DNA from: a bacterium BMS3Bbin13
GTDB taxonomy: Bacteria > Pseudomonadota > Gammaproteobacteria > 21-64-14
Assembly (NCBI GenBank): GCA_002897735.1
Contig: BDTW01000029.1
Span: 1 to 32,472 of the forward strand
Reading direction: 5' to 3'
Length of the DNA: 32,472 nucleotides
The stretch's first letter is position 1. Every line of letters begins with the position of its first letter. A program made the position numbers and the translations under genes. Below, piece after piece: positions 25,192 through 32,472 of this stretch. The notes below the pieces were generated by a model. It did no database searches, had not been told where the DNA came from, and was given only the letters and a program-made list of their open reading frames with translations.

Positions 25192-25231
25192 TCACATGGC
25201 GCCGTTGCGGCGCGGCAGGGTGACGATGGTT

Positions 25232-25585
25232 ATGGACAAGAAGGCATCACGCCAGAGGCGGGCGCTGCGGGCGCGGATGAAACTGCGCGATCTGTACGTC
25301 TATCGGCTGTGCGTCCATCGGACGCCGCGCCACATCTACGCGCAGGTGATCAGCCCGGATGGCGGGCGCGTGATCGTCAGCGCTTCCACCCTGGAGAAGG
25401 ACATCCGCGGGGCCCTGGATGGGACCGGGAACGTGGCGGCGGCCGGGGCGGTCGGCAAGGCAATCGCGGAAAAGGCAAAGGCCGCCGGGGTTACGCGCGT
25501 CGGATTCGACCGCGCCGGATTCCGCTATCACGGGCGCGTCAAGGCGCTGGCGGAGGCCGCGCGCGAAGGCGGCCTGGAATTTTGA
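25232..25585 (+). CDS. rplR: 50S ribosomal protein L18
   Basis: 117 residues from ATG 25232 ([20 protein letters not shown]), the same length and N-terminus as E. coli. AGGGTGA (25217-25223) is 8 nt away, which favours this start over the in-frame ATG at 25226 and the longer upstream reading frame. [18 protein letters not shown] and [20 protein letters not shown] are typical. L18 binds 5S rRNA together with L5. Confidence 0.97.
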   Translation: MDKKASRQRRALRARMKLRDLYVYRLCVHRTPRHIYAQVISPDGGRVIVSASTLEKDIRGALDGTGNVAAAGAVGKAIAEKAKAAGVTRVGFDRAGFRYHGRVKALAEAAREGGLEF

Positions 25586-25635
25586 GCCGGCGCGTGCGCC
25601 GGACCTGAAGATACAAGACAGAAGGGCGATCCGAA

Positions 25636-26139
25636 ATGGCGATTCCCGGCAATTCAAGCGGCGACGACCTGCTCGAAAAACTCATCGTGGTGAACCGCGT
25701 GGCGAAAGTCGTCAAGGGCGGTCGTCAATTCGGTTTCTCGGCGCTTAGTGTGGTGGGCGACGGCAAGGGCCGGGTCGGTTTCGGCCACGGCAAGGCGCGT
25801 GAGGTGCCCATGGCGATCCAGAAGGCCATGGAGGGCGCGCGCAAGAACCTGTGCAGTGTCCCCCTGAACGGGAACACGCTGCACTACGTGGTGAACGCAC
25901 ACCACGGCGCGGCGCGCGTCCATATGCAGCCCGCCTCGGAGGGGACCGGGATCATCGCCGGTGGCGCCATGCGCGCGGTCCTCGAGGTGCTGGGCGTACG
26001 CGACGTGCTCGCCAAGAGCTATGGATCACGCAATCCGTTCAACGTCGTGCGCGCGACCATCAGGGGGCTGGAGCAGATGACTTCCCCGGAAGACATCGCC
26101 TCCAAGCGCGGCAAGACGGTCGGGGAGATCCGGAGCTAG
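25636..26139 (+). CDS. rpsE: 30S ribosomal protein S5
   Basis: 167 residues, as in E. coli. The N-terminal double-stranded-RNA-binding-like domain has [20 protein letters not shown] and [19 protein letters not shown]; the C-terminal domain has [21 protein letters not shown]5 affects decoding accuracy and forms part of the mRNA entry site with S3 and S4. rpmD starts 2 nt after its stop. Confidence 0.98.
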   Translation: MAIPGNSSGDDLLEKLIVVNRVAKVVKGGRQFGFSALSVVGDGKGRVGFGHGKAREVPMAIQKAMEGARKNLCSVPLNGNTLHYVVNAHHGAARVHMQPASEGTGIIAGGAMRAVLEVLGVRDVLAKSYGSRNPFNVVRATIRGLEQMTSPEDIASKRGKTVGEIRS

Positions 26140-26141
26140 TC

Positions 26142-26327
26142 ATGGACAAGAAACAGATCAGGCTCACGCTGCTGCGCAGCGCATACGGGCGGGTCCCGGG
26201 TCACCGAGAATGCGTCCGCGGGCTGGGCCTGCGTCGTATGCACCATACCGTGATGGTGCAGGACACCCCCGAGAACCGGGGCATGGTGGCCAAGGTTGCG
26301 TATCTGCTCAAGGTCGAGGAGGTCTGA
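26142..26327 (+). CDS. rpmD: 50S ribosomal protein L30
   Basis: 61 residues (E. coli 59): [20 protein letters not shown], then the conserved [20 protein letters not shown] and [14 protein letters not shown]. The ATG at 26142 lies 2 nt after the rpsE stop; in-frame sequence further upstream is within rpsE and is not coding. rplO begins 2 nt after this stop, so rpsE-rpmD-rplO are tightly coupled. Confidence 0.97.
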   Translation: MDKKQIRLTLLRSAYGRVPGHRECVRGLGLRRMHHTVMVQDTPENRGMVAKVAYLLKVEEV

Positions 26328-26329
26328 TC

Positions 26330-26764
26330 ATGCGTCTGAACAGCCTCAAACCGGCACCGGGAAGCCGAAAGGCCGCCAAACGGGTCGGACGTGGGATCGG
26401 CTCGGGACTGGGCAAGACCGCGGGTCGCGGGCATAAGGGGCAGAAGGCCCGTTCCGGCGGCTCCCACAAGGTGGGCTTCGAGGGTGGGCAGATGCCGTTG
26501 CAGCGGCGCCTGCCCAAGGTCGGCTTCGCCTCGCGCAAGGCGCTGCGCGTCGCGGAAGTCCGGCTCCACGAACTGGCCAAGGCGGGTACCGGGGTGATCG
26601 ATCTCGATGCGCTCAAGGCCGCCAACGTGGTCCGGCACAACGTACTGCATGCCAAGGTGATCGCCAGCGGAGAGTTGGCCGGGGCGGTAACCGTACGCGG
26701 CCTCGGCGTCACCAAGGGCGCGCGTGCCGCAATCGAAGCCGCGGGCGGCCGGGTCGAGGACTAG
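26330..26764 (+). CDS. rplO: 50S ribosomal protein L15
   Basis: 144 residues, as in E. coli, from ATG 26330 with GGAGG at 26318-26322. It has the glycine-rich basic N-terminus [20 protein letters not shown] and then [16 protein letters not shown]15 is a late 50S assembly protein whose extension reaches into the rRNA core. The final base of its TAG stop is the first base of the secY GTG start. Confidence 0.98.
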   Translation: MRLNSLKPAPGSRKAAKRVGRGIGSGLGKTAGRGHKGQKARSGGSHKVGFEGGQMPLQRRLPKVGFASRKALRVAEVRLHELAKAGTGVIDLDALKAANVVRHNVLHAKVIASGELAGAVTVRGLGVTKGARAAIEAAGGRVED

Positions 26765-28101
26765 TGGCCGGTACCGGCTCCATCGGCGGCGCGATCGGCA
26801 GCATTACGCGCCTCACGGAGCTGCGTCAGCGGCTGCTGTTCGTGCTGGGCGCGCTGGTCGTGTTCCGGGTGGGTTCCTTCATCCCGGTCCCGGGTATCGA
26901 CCCGACGGCGCTGGCGCACCTCTTCCAGCAGCAGAAGGGCACCATCCTGGACATGTTCAACATGTTCTCGGGTGGGGCCCTTGAGCGGCTGAGCCTCTTC
27001 GCGCTGGGGGTGATGCCGTACATTTCGGCCTCGATCATCCTGCAGTTGATGACCTCCGTCGTGCCGAGCCTCGAGCAGTTGAAGAAGGAAGGCGAATCGG
27101 GCCGGCGGAAGATCACGCAGTACACACGCTACGGCACGGTGCTGCTGGCGCTGTTCCAATCGGTGGGTGCGGCCATTGCACTTCAGAATCAAGGCGTCGC
27201 GGTGGCGCCGGGGCCCTCTTTCATCATCACCGCAGCGGTGACGCTGGTGTGTGGAACCATGTTCCTGATGTGGCTCGGCGAGCAGATGACCGAGCGCGGG
27301 ATCGGCAACGGCATCTCCATGATCATCTTCGCCGGCATCGTGGCCGGACTGCCGTCGGCGATCGGCGGGACGTTGGAATTGGTACGTACGGGCGAGATGA
27401 ACGTCTTCAACGTCCTGTTGCTGTTCGGGCTGGCGATCGTGGTGACGGCCTTTGTGGTCTTCGTCGAGCGCGGCCAGCGTCGCATCCCGGTCAACTACGC
27501 CCGGCGCCAGCAGGGGCGCAAGCTCTATGCCGCGCAGAGCAGCCATCTCCCACTGAAATTGAACATGTCCGGGGTTATCCCACCCATTTTCGCCTCCAGC
27601 CTGATCCTCTTTCCGGCGACGCTGGGGGGGTGGTTCGGCCATGCCAAGGGAATGTCCTGGCTGCAGAATTTCACCTCGTTGCTGACCCCGGGGCAGCCGA
27701 TCTACGTGGCCATCTATTCGGCGTTGATCGTGTTCTTCGCGTTCTTCTATACGGCCCTGGTCTTCAATTCGAAGGAAACGGCCGACAACCTCAAGAAATC
27801 CGGTGCTTTCATCCCGGGAATCCGCCCCGGTGATCAGACCGCCCGCTACATCGACGCCGTGCTTACGCGGTTGACCCTGGCCGGCGCGGTTTACCTCACC
27901 GTGGTCTGCCTGTTGCCGGAATTCATGATTCTGTATTGGAACGTGCCGTTCTACTTCGGCGGCACGTCCCTGTTGATCATCGTCGTGGTGGTGATGGATT
28001 TCATGGCCCAGTTGCAGGCGCACCTGATGTCCCACCAATATGAGAGTTTGCTGAAGAAATCCAACCTCAAGGGCCGCGGCAGGGCCGGCGCCCTGCGCTG
28101 A
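26764..28101 (+). CDS. secY: Preprotein translocase subunit SecY
   Basis: 445 residues (E. coli 443), with GTG start overlapping the rplO stop. It forms the protein-conducting channel of the inner membrane with SecE (at 349) and SecG. About ten hydrophobic helices are visible. Family motifs are [32 protein letters not shown] (plug region), [39 protein letters not shown] and [20 protein letters not shown]; the ribosome- and SecA-binding loop has [24 protein letters not shown] at 26756-26760 is a close ribosome site. Confidence 0.99.
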   Translation: MAGTGSIGGAIGSITRLTELRQRLLFVLGALVVFRVGSFIPVPGIDPTALAHLFQQQKGTILDMFNMFSGGALERLSLFALGVMPYISASIILQLMTSVVPSLEQLKKEGESGRRKITQYTRYGTVLLALFQSVGAAIALQNQGVAVAPGPSFIITAAVTLVCGTMFLMWLGEQMTERGIGNGISMIIFAGIVAGLPSAIGGTLELVRTGEMNVFNVLLLFGLAIVVTAFVVFVERGQRRIPVNYARRQQGRKLYAAQSSHLPLKLNMSGVIPPIFASSLILFPATLGGWFGHAKGMSWLQNFTSLLTPGQPIYVAIYSALIVFFAFFYTALVFNSKETADNLKKSGAFIPGIRPGDQTARYIDAVLTRLTLAGAVYLTVVCLLPEFMILYWNVPFYFGGTSLLIIVVVVMDFMAQLQAHLMSHQYESLLKKSNLKGRGRAGALR

Positions 28102-28140
28102 GTCCGGTGTCGGCCGGAGGTCGGAAGACGGGAGAGAATG

Positions 28141-28254
28141 ATGAAGGTACGAGCGTCGGTCAAAAAGCTGTGTCGAAACTGCAAGATCATCCGCCGCCGG
28201 GGTGCGGTGCGGGTGATCTGCGTGAACGCCCGGCACAAGCAGCGTCAGGGTTAG
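28141..28254 (+). CDS. rpmJ: 50S ribosomal protein L36, zinc type
   Basis: 37 residues: [17 protein letters not shown], then [14 protein letters not shown]. The zinc ribbon C11, C14, C27, H32 is complete (C+ form). L36 is a small late-assembly 50S protein. Of two adjacent ATGs (28138 and 28141), the second is better spaced from GGAG (28131-28134) and fits the family N-terminus. It follows secY by 39 nt, its usual place. Confidence 0.97.
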   Translation: MKVRASVKKLCRNCKIIRRRGAVRVICVNARHKQRQG

Positions 28255-28260
28255 GTCGCC

Positions 28261-28325
28261 GATTGATTTTATCGTCGGCCGGAGATATCATTAACAGTTC
28301 GCGATTTTCTGGCGGATTGATTTTA
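28261..28325 (+). repeat. 11-bp direct repeat flanking the rpsM leader
   Basis: GATTGATTTTA occurs exactly at 28261-28271 and again at 28315-28325, 54 nt apart. The first overlaps the -35 candidate; the second lies just before the rpsM ribosome site. In a GC-rich operon two exact AT-rich 11-mers are unlikely to be chance. They could be paired regulator sites, or part of the leader RNA fold. Confidence 0.6.
28263..28291 (+). promoter_or_regulatory. Probable promoter of the alpha operon
   Basis: TTGATT (28263-28268), a 17-bp spacer and TATCAT (28286-28291) resemble a sigma-70 promoter. They lie in an AT-rich 88-nt gap between rpmJ and rpsM, where E. coli has its alpha-operon promoter. Transcription would start near 28298, leaving a leader of about 45 nt, shorter than the E. 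coli S4-binding leader. Confidence 0.55.
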
Positions 28326-28342
28326 CGGGGAAGCTAAAGGGT

Positions 28343-28699
28343 ATGGCCCGAATCGCAGGCGTCAACATTCCGATCCAGAAGCACGCGGTCATCGCGCTCA
28401 CGTCGATCTACGGCATAGGGCGGCATCTTGCCCGCGAGGTTTGCGGCGTGGTCGGGATCCCTCCGGAGCGCAAGATCAAGGATCTCACCGAGGGCGAGTT
28501 GGACGCCCTGCGTGCGGAGATCGGCAAGTATCGGATCGAGGGCGACCTGCGGCGCGAGGTCTCCATGAACATCAAGCGTTTGATGGACCTGGGCTGTTAC
28601 CGCGGCCTGCGCCATCGGCGTGCACTCCCGGTGCGGGGACAGCGCAGCCGGACCAATGCCCGTACCCGCAAGGGACCGCGACGCCCGATCCGGAAGTAG
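28343..28699 (+). CDS. rpsM: 30S ribosomal protein S13
   Basis: 118 residues, as in E. coli: [20 protein letters not shown], the helix-two-turn-helix region, and the basic tail [20 protein letters not shown] then [11 protein letters not shown]13 is in the 30S head and contacts L5 and the P-site tRNA. It is the first gene of the alpha operon; AAAGG at 28337-28340 lies just upstream of the ATG. Confidence 0.99.
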   Translation: MARIAGVNIPIQKHAVIALTSIYGIGRHLAREVCGVVGIPPERKIKDLTEGELDALRAEIGKYRIEGDLRREVSMNIKRLMDLGCYRGLRHRRALPVRGQRSRTNARTRKGPRRPIRK

Positions 28700-28783
28700 G
28701 TCGTTCGGCGCAGAGAGAGCGGTCTCCGGAAAGGGGCGAAATCAGGCGCGCGCGCGAGCGCGGCATCGAGGAAATTACAAGGT

Positions 28784-29173
28784 ATGGCGAAGGCGAGTGC
28801 GCGTACGCGCAAGAAGGTCAAGAGGAACGTCGTGGATGCGGTGGCTCACATCCACGCGTCGTTCAACAACACCATCATCACCATCAGCGATCGGCAGGGG
28901 AATACCCTGACTTGGGCCACTTCGGGCGGGTCGGGCTTTCGCGGCTCGCGTAAGAGCACGCCGTTCGCCGCCCAGGTCGCGGCGGGTCGCGCCGGGACCG
29001 TCGCGCAGGAATATGGCGTGAAGAACATCGAGGTTCGGGTCAAGGGTCCGGGGCCGGGCCGCGAATCCGCGGTTCGGGCGCTGCATTCGGCGGGCTTCCG
29101 GATCACCAGCATCAGTGACGTGACCCCGATCCCGCACAACGGGTGCCGTCCCCCCAAGAAGCGTCGCGTCTAG
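28784..29173 (+). CDS. rpsK: 30S ribosomal protein S11
   Basis: 129 residues, as in E. coli. It has [20 protein letters not shown] and the C-terminal [21 protein letters not shown]11 lies on the 30S platform and helps shape the mRNA exit site. The 84-nt gap after rpsM is long for this operon but shows no clear promoter or terminator. Confidence 0.99.
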   Translation: MAKASARTRKKVKRNVVDAVAHIHASFNNTIITISDRQGNTLTWATSGGSGFRGSRKSTPFAAQVAAGRAGTVAQEYGVKNIEVRVKGPGPGRESAVRALHSAGFRITSISDVTPIPHNGCRPPKKRRV

Positions 29174-29187
29174 AGCGGAGAGTCGCC

Positions 29188-29817
29188 GTGGCCAGAAATA
29201 TCGGACCGAGATGTCGCCAGTGTCGCCGGGAGGGCGTGAAGCTCTTCCTCAAGGGCGAGAAATGCTACATGAGCAAGTGCGCGATCGAGAAGCGCCCTTC
29301 CCCGCCGGGCCAGCGTCAGGCCCGCCGCCGCGCCAGGCTGTCGGACTACGCCACGCAGTTGCGTGAGAAGCAGAAGCTGCGGCGTACCTACGGTGTCCTG
29401 GAGCGCCAGTTTCATCGCTACTACGAGACCGCCGCCAAGCGTAAGGGCTCCACCGGTGAGAATCTCCTGCAGTTGCTCGAAGGGCGGTTGGACAACGTGG
29501 TCTACCGCATGGGCTTCGCCGCCTCCCGGACCGAGGCGCGTCAGGTGGTGCGCCACAACGCCGTTTTGGTGAACGGCGGGCGGGTGAACATCCCCTCCTA
29601 CCAGGTGAAGCCGAAGGACGTAGTGTGCATCAATGAAAAGGCCCGCGCCCAGTTGCGGGTACAGGCGGCGCTCGATCTCGCCCAGCAGCGCGGATTCGCC
29701 GGCTGGATCGATGTCGATGTCAAGAAGATGGAAGGCGTGTTCAAGGTCCGGCCGGAACGAGGCGACCTGCCCGCCGACATCAACGAACATCTCGTCGTGG
29801 AGTTGTACTCCAAGTAA
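29188..29817 (+). CDS. rpsD: 30S ribosomal protein S4, four-cysteine zinc type
   Basis: 209 residues from GTG 29188 ((M)[20 protein letters not shown]); E. coli S4 has 206 and lacks these cysteines. C9, C12, C26 and C31 sit at the same positions as the zinc ligands of Thermus thermophilus S4. The rest is gammaproteobacterial in character: [58 protein letters not shown]4 starts 30S assembly with S7, binds the 16S five-way junction, and in E. coli represses the alpha operon. rpsK is 14 nt upstream. Confidence 0.98.
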   Translation: MARNIGPRCRQCRREGVKLFLKGEKCYMSKCAIEKRPSPPGQRQARRRARLSDYATQLREKQKLRRTYGVLERQFHRYYETAAKRKGSTGENLLQLLEGRLDNVVYRMGFAASRTEARQVVRHNAVLVNGGRVNIPSYQVKPKDVVCINEKARAQLRVQAALDLAQQRGFAGWIDVDVKKMEGVFKVRPERGDLPADINEHLVVELYSK

Positions 29818-29839
29818 ACGGACGCGAGGGGTTTTTCCA

Positions 29840-30853
29840 ATGCAGGGCTCTGTAACCGAATTTCTGAAGCCGCGCCTGGTCGATGTCCAGGCCGTCAACG
29901 ACCGCCGAGCCAAGGTGGTGCTGGAGCCGCTGGAGCGCGGCTTCGGCCATACCCTGGGCAACGCCCTGCGGCGCATCCTGCTTTCGTCGATGCCGGGCAG
30001 TGCGGTCTCCGAGGTCGAGATCGAGGGCGTCCTGCACGAGTACACCACCATCGAAGGTGTGCAGGAGGATGTGATCGAGGTTCTTCTCAACCTGAAGGGG
30101 CTTGCGATCCGCGTACACTCGCGGAGCGAGGCTACGCTCACCCTGAGGAAGAAGGGGCCCGGCATGGTGACCGGGGGCGACATCGAACTCGGTCACGACG
30201 TGGAAATCGTCAACCCGGACCACGTCCTCGCCCACCTGACCAAGGCCGGCGAGTTGAACATGACCCTGAAGGTGACCCGCGGGCGCGGTTACCATCCCGC
30301 GTTGCGGCGCGCGGTCGGGGAGGAGGAAGACCGTCCCATCGGGCGGCTGCAATTGGATGCATCGTACAGCCCGGTCCGGCGTGTCACCTACAGCGTCGAG
30401 AGCGCCCGCGTGGAGCAGCGTACCGACCTGGACAAGCTGGTGATCGAGATCGAGACCAACGGGACCATCGATCCCGAGGAAGCCATCCGCCGGGCCGCGA
30501 CCATCCTGCAGGACCAGCTCTCGATCTTCGTCGATCTGGAGGGCAAGGAAGAGGCTCACCCGCAGAAGAGCGAGGCCGAGATCGATCCCATCCTGCTGCG
30601 CCCGGTCGATGACCTCGAATTGACGGTGCGCTCGGCCAACTGCTTGAAGGCCGAGGATATCTATTATATCGGGGACCTGATCCAGCAGACCGAGGTCGAG
30701 TTGCTCAAGACGCCGAACCTCGGCAGAAAGTCCCTCACGGAGATCAAGGACGTCTTGGCGACCCATGGCCTTTCCCTGGGCATGCGGTTGGAGAATTGGC
30801 CCCCGCCGGGTCTGAAGGACGGCGACGCGGATCGCGAGCAGGTCTCGGCTTAG
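29840..30853 (+). CDS. rpoA: DNA-directed RNA polymerase subunit alpha
   Basis: 337 residues (E. coli 329) from ATG 29840 ([20 protein letters not shown]). The N-terminal domain has the dimerisation and assembly motif [20 protein letters not shown]. The C-terminal domain, which binds promoter UP elements and activators, has [20 protein letters not shown] and [16 protein letters not shown] then [10 protein letters not shown]. The sequence upstream in the same frame lies within rpsD. rplQ follows after 68 nt, as usual. Confidence 0.99.
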   Translation: MQGSVTEFLKPRLVDVQAVNDRRAKVVLEPLERGFGHTLGNALRRILLSSMPGSAVSEVEIEGVLHEYTTIEGVQEDVIEVLLNLKGLAIRVHSRSEATLTLRKKGPGMVTGGDIELGHDVEIVNPDHVLAHLTKAGELNMTLKVTRGRGYHPALRRAVGEEEDRPIGRLQLDASYSPVRRVTYSVESARVEQRTDLDKLVIEIETNGTIDPEEAIRRAATILQDQLSIFVDLEGKEEAHPQKSEAEIDPILLRPVDDLELTVRSANCLKAEDIYYIGDLIQQTEVELLKTPNLGRKSLTEIKDVLATHGLSLGMRLENWPPPGLKDGDADREQVSA

Positions 30854-30921
30854 TCGATCACCGTGGCGGGATGCCTTGGTGGAAACCCGGGGCGGGAAGG
30901 CCCTGACGGAAGGAAAGACAG

Positions 30922-31305
30922 ATGCGACACCGCAATATCGGCCGGCAGTTAAGCCGCAACAGCAGCCACCGCAAGGCCATGCTGCGCAGTCAGGCCACGT
31001 CCCTGCTGCGCTACGAATTCATCCGCACCACGCTGCCGAAGGCGAAGGAGTTGCGCCGGGTCGTCGAGCCGCTGATCACCCGGGCGCGGCGGGACACGGT
31101 GGCCAACCGGCGCCTGGTCTTCGACCGGCTGCGGGATCGGGAGGTCGTGACCAAGCTGTTCTCCGATCTGGGTCCGCGTTACCAGGAGCGGCCCGGCGGT
31201 TACCTGCGGGTGCTCAAATGCGGGTTCCGCCCCGGCGACGGCGCCCCCATGGCCTATGTGGAACTCGTGGATCGGCCTGAACAGGCGGGCGCCGGGGGCG
31301 ATTAG
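30922..31305 (+). CDS. rplQ: 50S ribosomal protein L17
   Basis: 127 residues, as in E. coli: [40 protein letters not shown] and [21 protein letters not shown]17 surrounds part of the tunnel exit. It is the last gene of the alpha operon. GGAAGGAAAGACAG precedes the ATG. Strong hairpins follow its stop. Confidence 0.99.
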   Translation: MRHRNIGRQLSRNSSHRKAMLRSQATSLLRYEFIRTTLPKAKELRRVVEPLITRARRDTVANRRLVFDRLRDREVVTKLFSDLGPRYQERPGGYLRVLKCGFRPGDGAPMAYVELVDRPEQAGAGGD

Positions 31306-31333
31306 CCGCCGCGGGTGCCGGGGTACAGGGGAT

Positions 31334-31374
31334 CCGACGCCGGGCGCAGTGCCCGGCGTCGGCGCTTTGGCGCC
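31334..31374 (+). terminator. Probable end-of-operon hairpins after rplQ
   Basis: A perfect 12-bp stem is formed by CCGACGCCGGGC (31334-31345) and GCCCGGCGTCGG (31351-31362) around GCAGT. A second small stem, GGCGC-TTTG-GCGCC (31361-31374), overlaps it by two bases. There is no T-run, so termination may need Rho or be incomplete. The position, 28 nt after the last alpha-operon gene, suits a transcription end. Confidence 0.5.
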
Positions 31375-31428
31375 CGGCATTGACGCGCATCGGTGCCGTG
31401 CCCGGCCGTACTCCATGGCGGGGGCCGC

Positions 31429-32169
31429 ATGATCGTGTTGTTCACCGACTTCGGGTTGGAAGGGCCTTATACCGGCCAGATGCAAGCGGTGCTCCACCGC
31501 GAAGCCCCCGGCGTGCCGGTGGTCGGCCTGTTCTCCGACCTCCCGCCGTTCGACCCTCGGGGGGCGGCCTACCTGCTTGCCGCCTATGCCGGGGAATTCC
31601 CGCTCGATACCGTGTTCCTGTGCGTCGTGGACCCCGGCGTCGGCGGCCCGCGTGCCGCCTCGGTCCTGCGTGCGGACGGGCGCTGGTACGTGGGTCCCGA
31701 CAACGGGCTGTTGGCGATCGCGGCGCGCCGCGCCGGCCACCGGCGGTGGTGGAACGTGTCCTGGCGCCCGGCGCGGCTTTCCGCGTCCTTCCATGGCCGC
31801 GACCTGTTCGCGCCCGTGGCCGCCCGCCTGGCGCGGGGCGAGCCGCCGCCGGGGGAGGTCGCCGTCGCCGAGGAGCGGTTGCGCGCCGATTGGCCGGATG
31901 ACCTCCCACGGGTGGTCTATGTGGACCGCTTCGGCAATGTGATGACCGGGCTGCGCGCCACGGGGATGGCCCCGGGGGCGATCGTCGAGATCCGCGGGCA
32001 CCGCCTGCGCCATGCGCGCACCTTCTCCGACGTCCCGCGCGGGGAGGGTTTCTGGTACGAGAACGCCAACGGGCTCGTGGAACTCGCGGTGAACGCGGGC
32101 CGCGCGGATCAGGCGATGGGGATCGCTGTGGGCGATGCGGTCCGGGTGGCCGTGCCCGGGCGGGCGTGA
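31429..32169 (+). CDS. S-adenosylmethionine hydrolase, DUF62/SAM hydroxide adenosyltransferase family
   Basis: 246 residues from ATG 31429 (MIVLFTDFGLEGPYTGQMQA). The family, related to the fluorinase and chlorinase enzymes, splits S-adenosylmethionine; members with the Asp-Arg-His water-activating triad give adenosine and methionine. Here D68 and R75 (VVDPGVGGPR) and H122 (SFHGRDLFAP) fit that triad; VGPDNGLL and YVDRFGNVMT are further family motifs. No signal peptide, so cytosolic. It lies 123 nt beyond rplQ, past hairpins, and is probably a separate unit. Its role in this organism is unknown; control of SAM level is one inference. The upstream in-frame ATG at 31393 gives no conserved residues. 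Confidence 0.88.
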   Translation: MIVLFTDFGLEGPYTGQMQAVLHREAPGVPVVGLFSDLPPFDPRGAAYLLAAYAGEFPLDTVFLCVVDPGVGGPRAASVLRADGRWYVGPDNGLLAIAARRAGHRRWWNVSWRPARLSASFHGRDLFAPVAARLARGEPPPGEVAVAEERLRADWPDDLPRVVYVDRFGNVMTGLRATGMAPGAIVEIRGHRLRHARTFSDVPRGEGFWYENANGLVELAVNAGRADQAMGIAVGDAVRVAVPGRA

Positions 32170-32260
32170 GCGTTCCCTCCCGGGGCCATGCGCCGCAGAG
32201 CTGCGTCTTGGTCCGTGGGATTCGCAGCCATTTTACAATGCGGGTCCAAGTGCCGTCCCC

Positions 32261-32327
32261 GTAGCCCGTATGGAGCGTAGCGGAATCCGGGGATCGGCCT
32301 TCCATCGTGGCGCGATCCCGGATTCCG
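32261..32327. repeat. Dispersed-repeat-like palindromic element
   Basis: It begins GTAGCCCGTATGGAGCGTAG and runs into a long inverted repeat: cggaatccggggatcg (32281-32296) pairs with cgatcccggattccg (32313-32327) with a single bulged G. Strings of the type GTAGCCCGGATGGAGCGCAG with GGAATCCGGG recur in intergenic regions of many GC-rich proteobacteria, so this is probably one copy of such a family. That assignment is from recall; only one copy is in the window. Confidence 0.6.
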
Positions 32328-32364
32328 GTGCCCGATCGGCACTGCTGACCCGGTGCGCGGCAAG

Positions 32365-32412
32365 CCCCGCCGTTGAGGGCGGGGAAGGATAGCGCGGACG
32401 GCGTAGCCGTCC
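32365..32412. repeat. Pair of GC-rich hairpins
   Basis: CCCCGCC (32365-32371) pairs with GGCGGGG (32378-32384), and 11 nt later GGACGGC (32396-32402) pairs with GCCGTCC (32406-32412). The first, preceded by GCAAG, resembles the subterminal hairpin of some IS200/IS605-type elements, but no transposase or tnpB is in the window. It could equally be a terminator or another repeat. Confidence 0.4.
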
Positions 32413-32472
32413 TGTGCCGTTTCCCGGAGTTTTCTGCTATGGTGAGTGTTTTAAGGGCGGGACACGCCCGGT

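Larger units (their letters stand above)
32170..32472. other. Non-coding tail after the SAM hydrolase gene
   Basis: 303 nt to the window end with no gene I can support. It holds a -10-like TACAAT (32234-32239, no well-placed -35), a palindromic repeat-like element at 32261-32327, two further hairpins at 32365-32412, and an extended -10-like TGCTATGGT (32436-32444) that might start a transcript leaving the window. The short open frame across this stretch, reading VARMERSGIRG, is the translation of the repeat. Confidence 0.5.

Noticed and set aside
32187-32265. A tRNA-like look in the sequence after the SAM hydrolase gene
   Set aside because: No cloverleaf could be closed on either strand: there is no matching acceptor arm and no T-loop.
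32135-32392. Small open frame with VARMERSGIRG
   Set aside because: It is the translation of the dispersed repeat and its flanks, overlaps the end of the SAM hydrolase gene, and has no plausible ribosome site.

Overview
This window is one uninterrupted block of transcription and translation genes, almost all on the + strand. The gene order and protein sequences are those of a GC-rich gammaproteobacterium: E. coli numbering is kept at the RpoC zinc and Mg sites, and L5, L6, L14, L15, L17, L18, S13 and alpha are of gamma type. A Chromatiales/Ectothiorhodospiraceae-like lineage is my best guess, but that is inference from general resemblance. There is no CRISPR array, phage, integron or complete insertion sequence, and I see no previously undescribed multi-gene system.

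Layout. (1) 1-1267: 3' end of a first tuf copy, tRNA-Trp(CCA), secE, nusG. (2) 1268-12725: a 374-nt leader, rplK-rplA, a recognisable L10 autoregulatory leader, rplJ-rplL, rpoB, rpoC. (3) 12726-17413: a strong sigma-70-type promoter overlapping a terminator/attenuator-like structure, then the str operon rpsL-rpsG-fusA-tuf (complete second tuf). (4) 17414-28254: the S10 and spc operons run on with no long leader: rpsJ, rplC, rplD, rplW, rplB, rpsS, rplV, rpsC, rplP, rpmC, rpsQ, rplN, rplX, rplE, rpsN, rpsH, rplF, rplR, rpsE, rpmD, rplO, secY, rpmJ. (5) 28255-31305: an AT-rich promoter/leader, then the alpha operon rpsM, rpsK, rpsD, rpoA, rplQ. (6) 31306-32472: hairpins, a DUF62-family S-adenosylmethionine hydrolase gene, then a non-coding tail with a dispersed-repeat-like palindrome and further hairpins.

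The genes supply ribosomal proteins of both subunits, the alpha, beta and beta' subunits of RNA polymerase, both GTPase elongation factors, the core of the Sec translocon (SecE, SecY) and the elongation factor NusG. Regulation visible in the DNA is the L10 leader before rplJ, the str promoter, hairpins in the rpl-rpo gaps, and a probable alpha-operon promoter.

The points that depart from the textbook arrangement are: a tuf gene with strongly NNG/NNT-biased codons inside NNC-biased neighbours; an in-frame 15-bp tandem repeat adding a low-complexity tail to RpoC; a three-segment competing hairpin at the rpoC/rpsL junction; a four-cysteine zinc-type N-terminus on S4; a 10-residue longer L10 C-terminus; and the absence of any space for an E. 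coli-type S10 leader.
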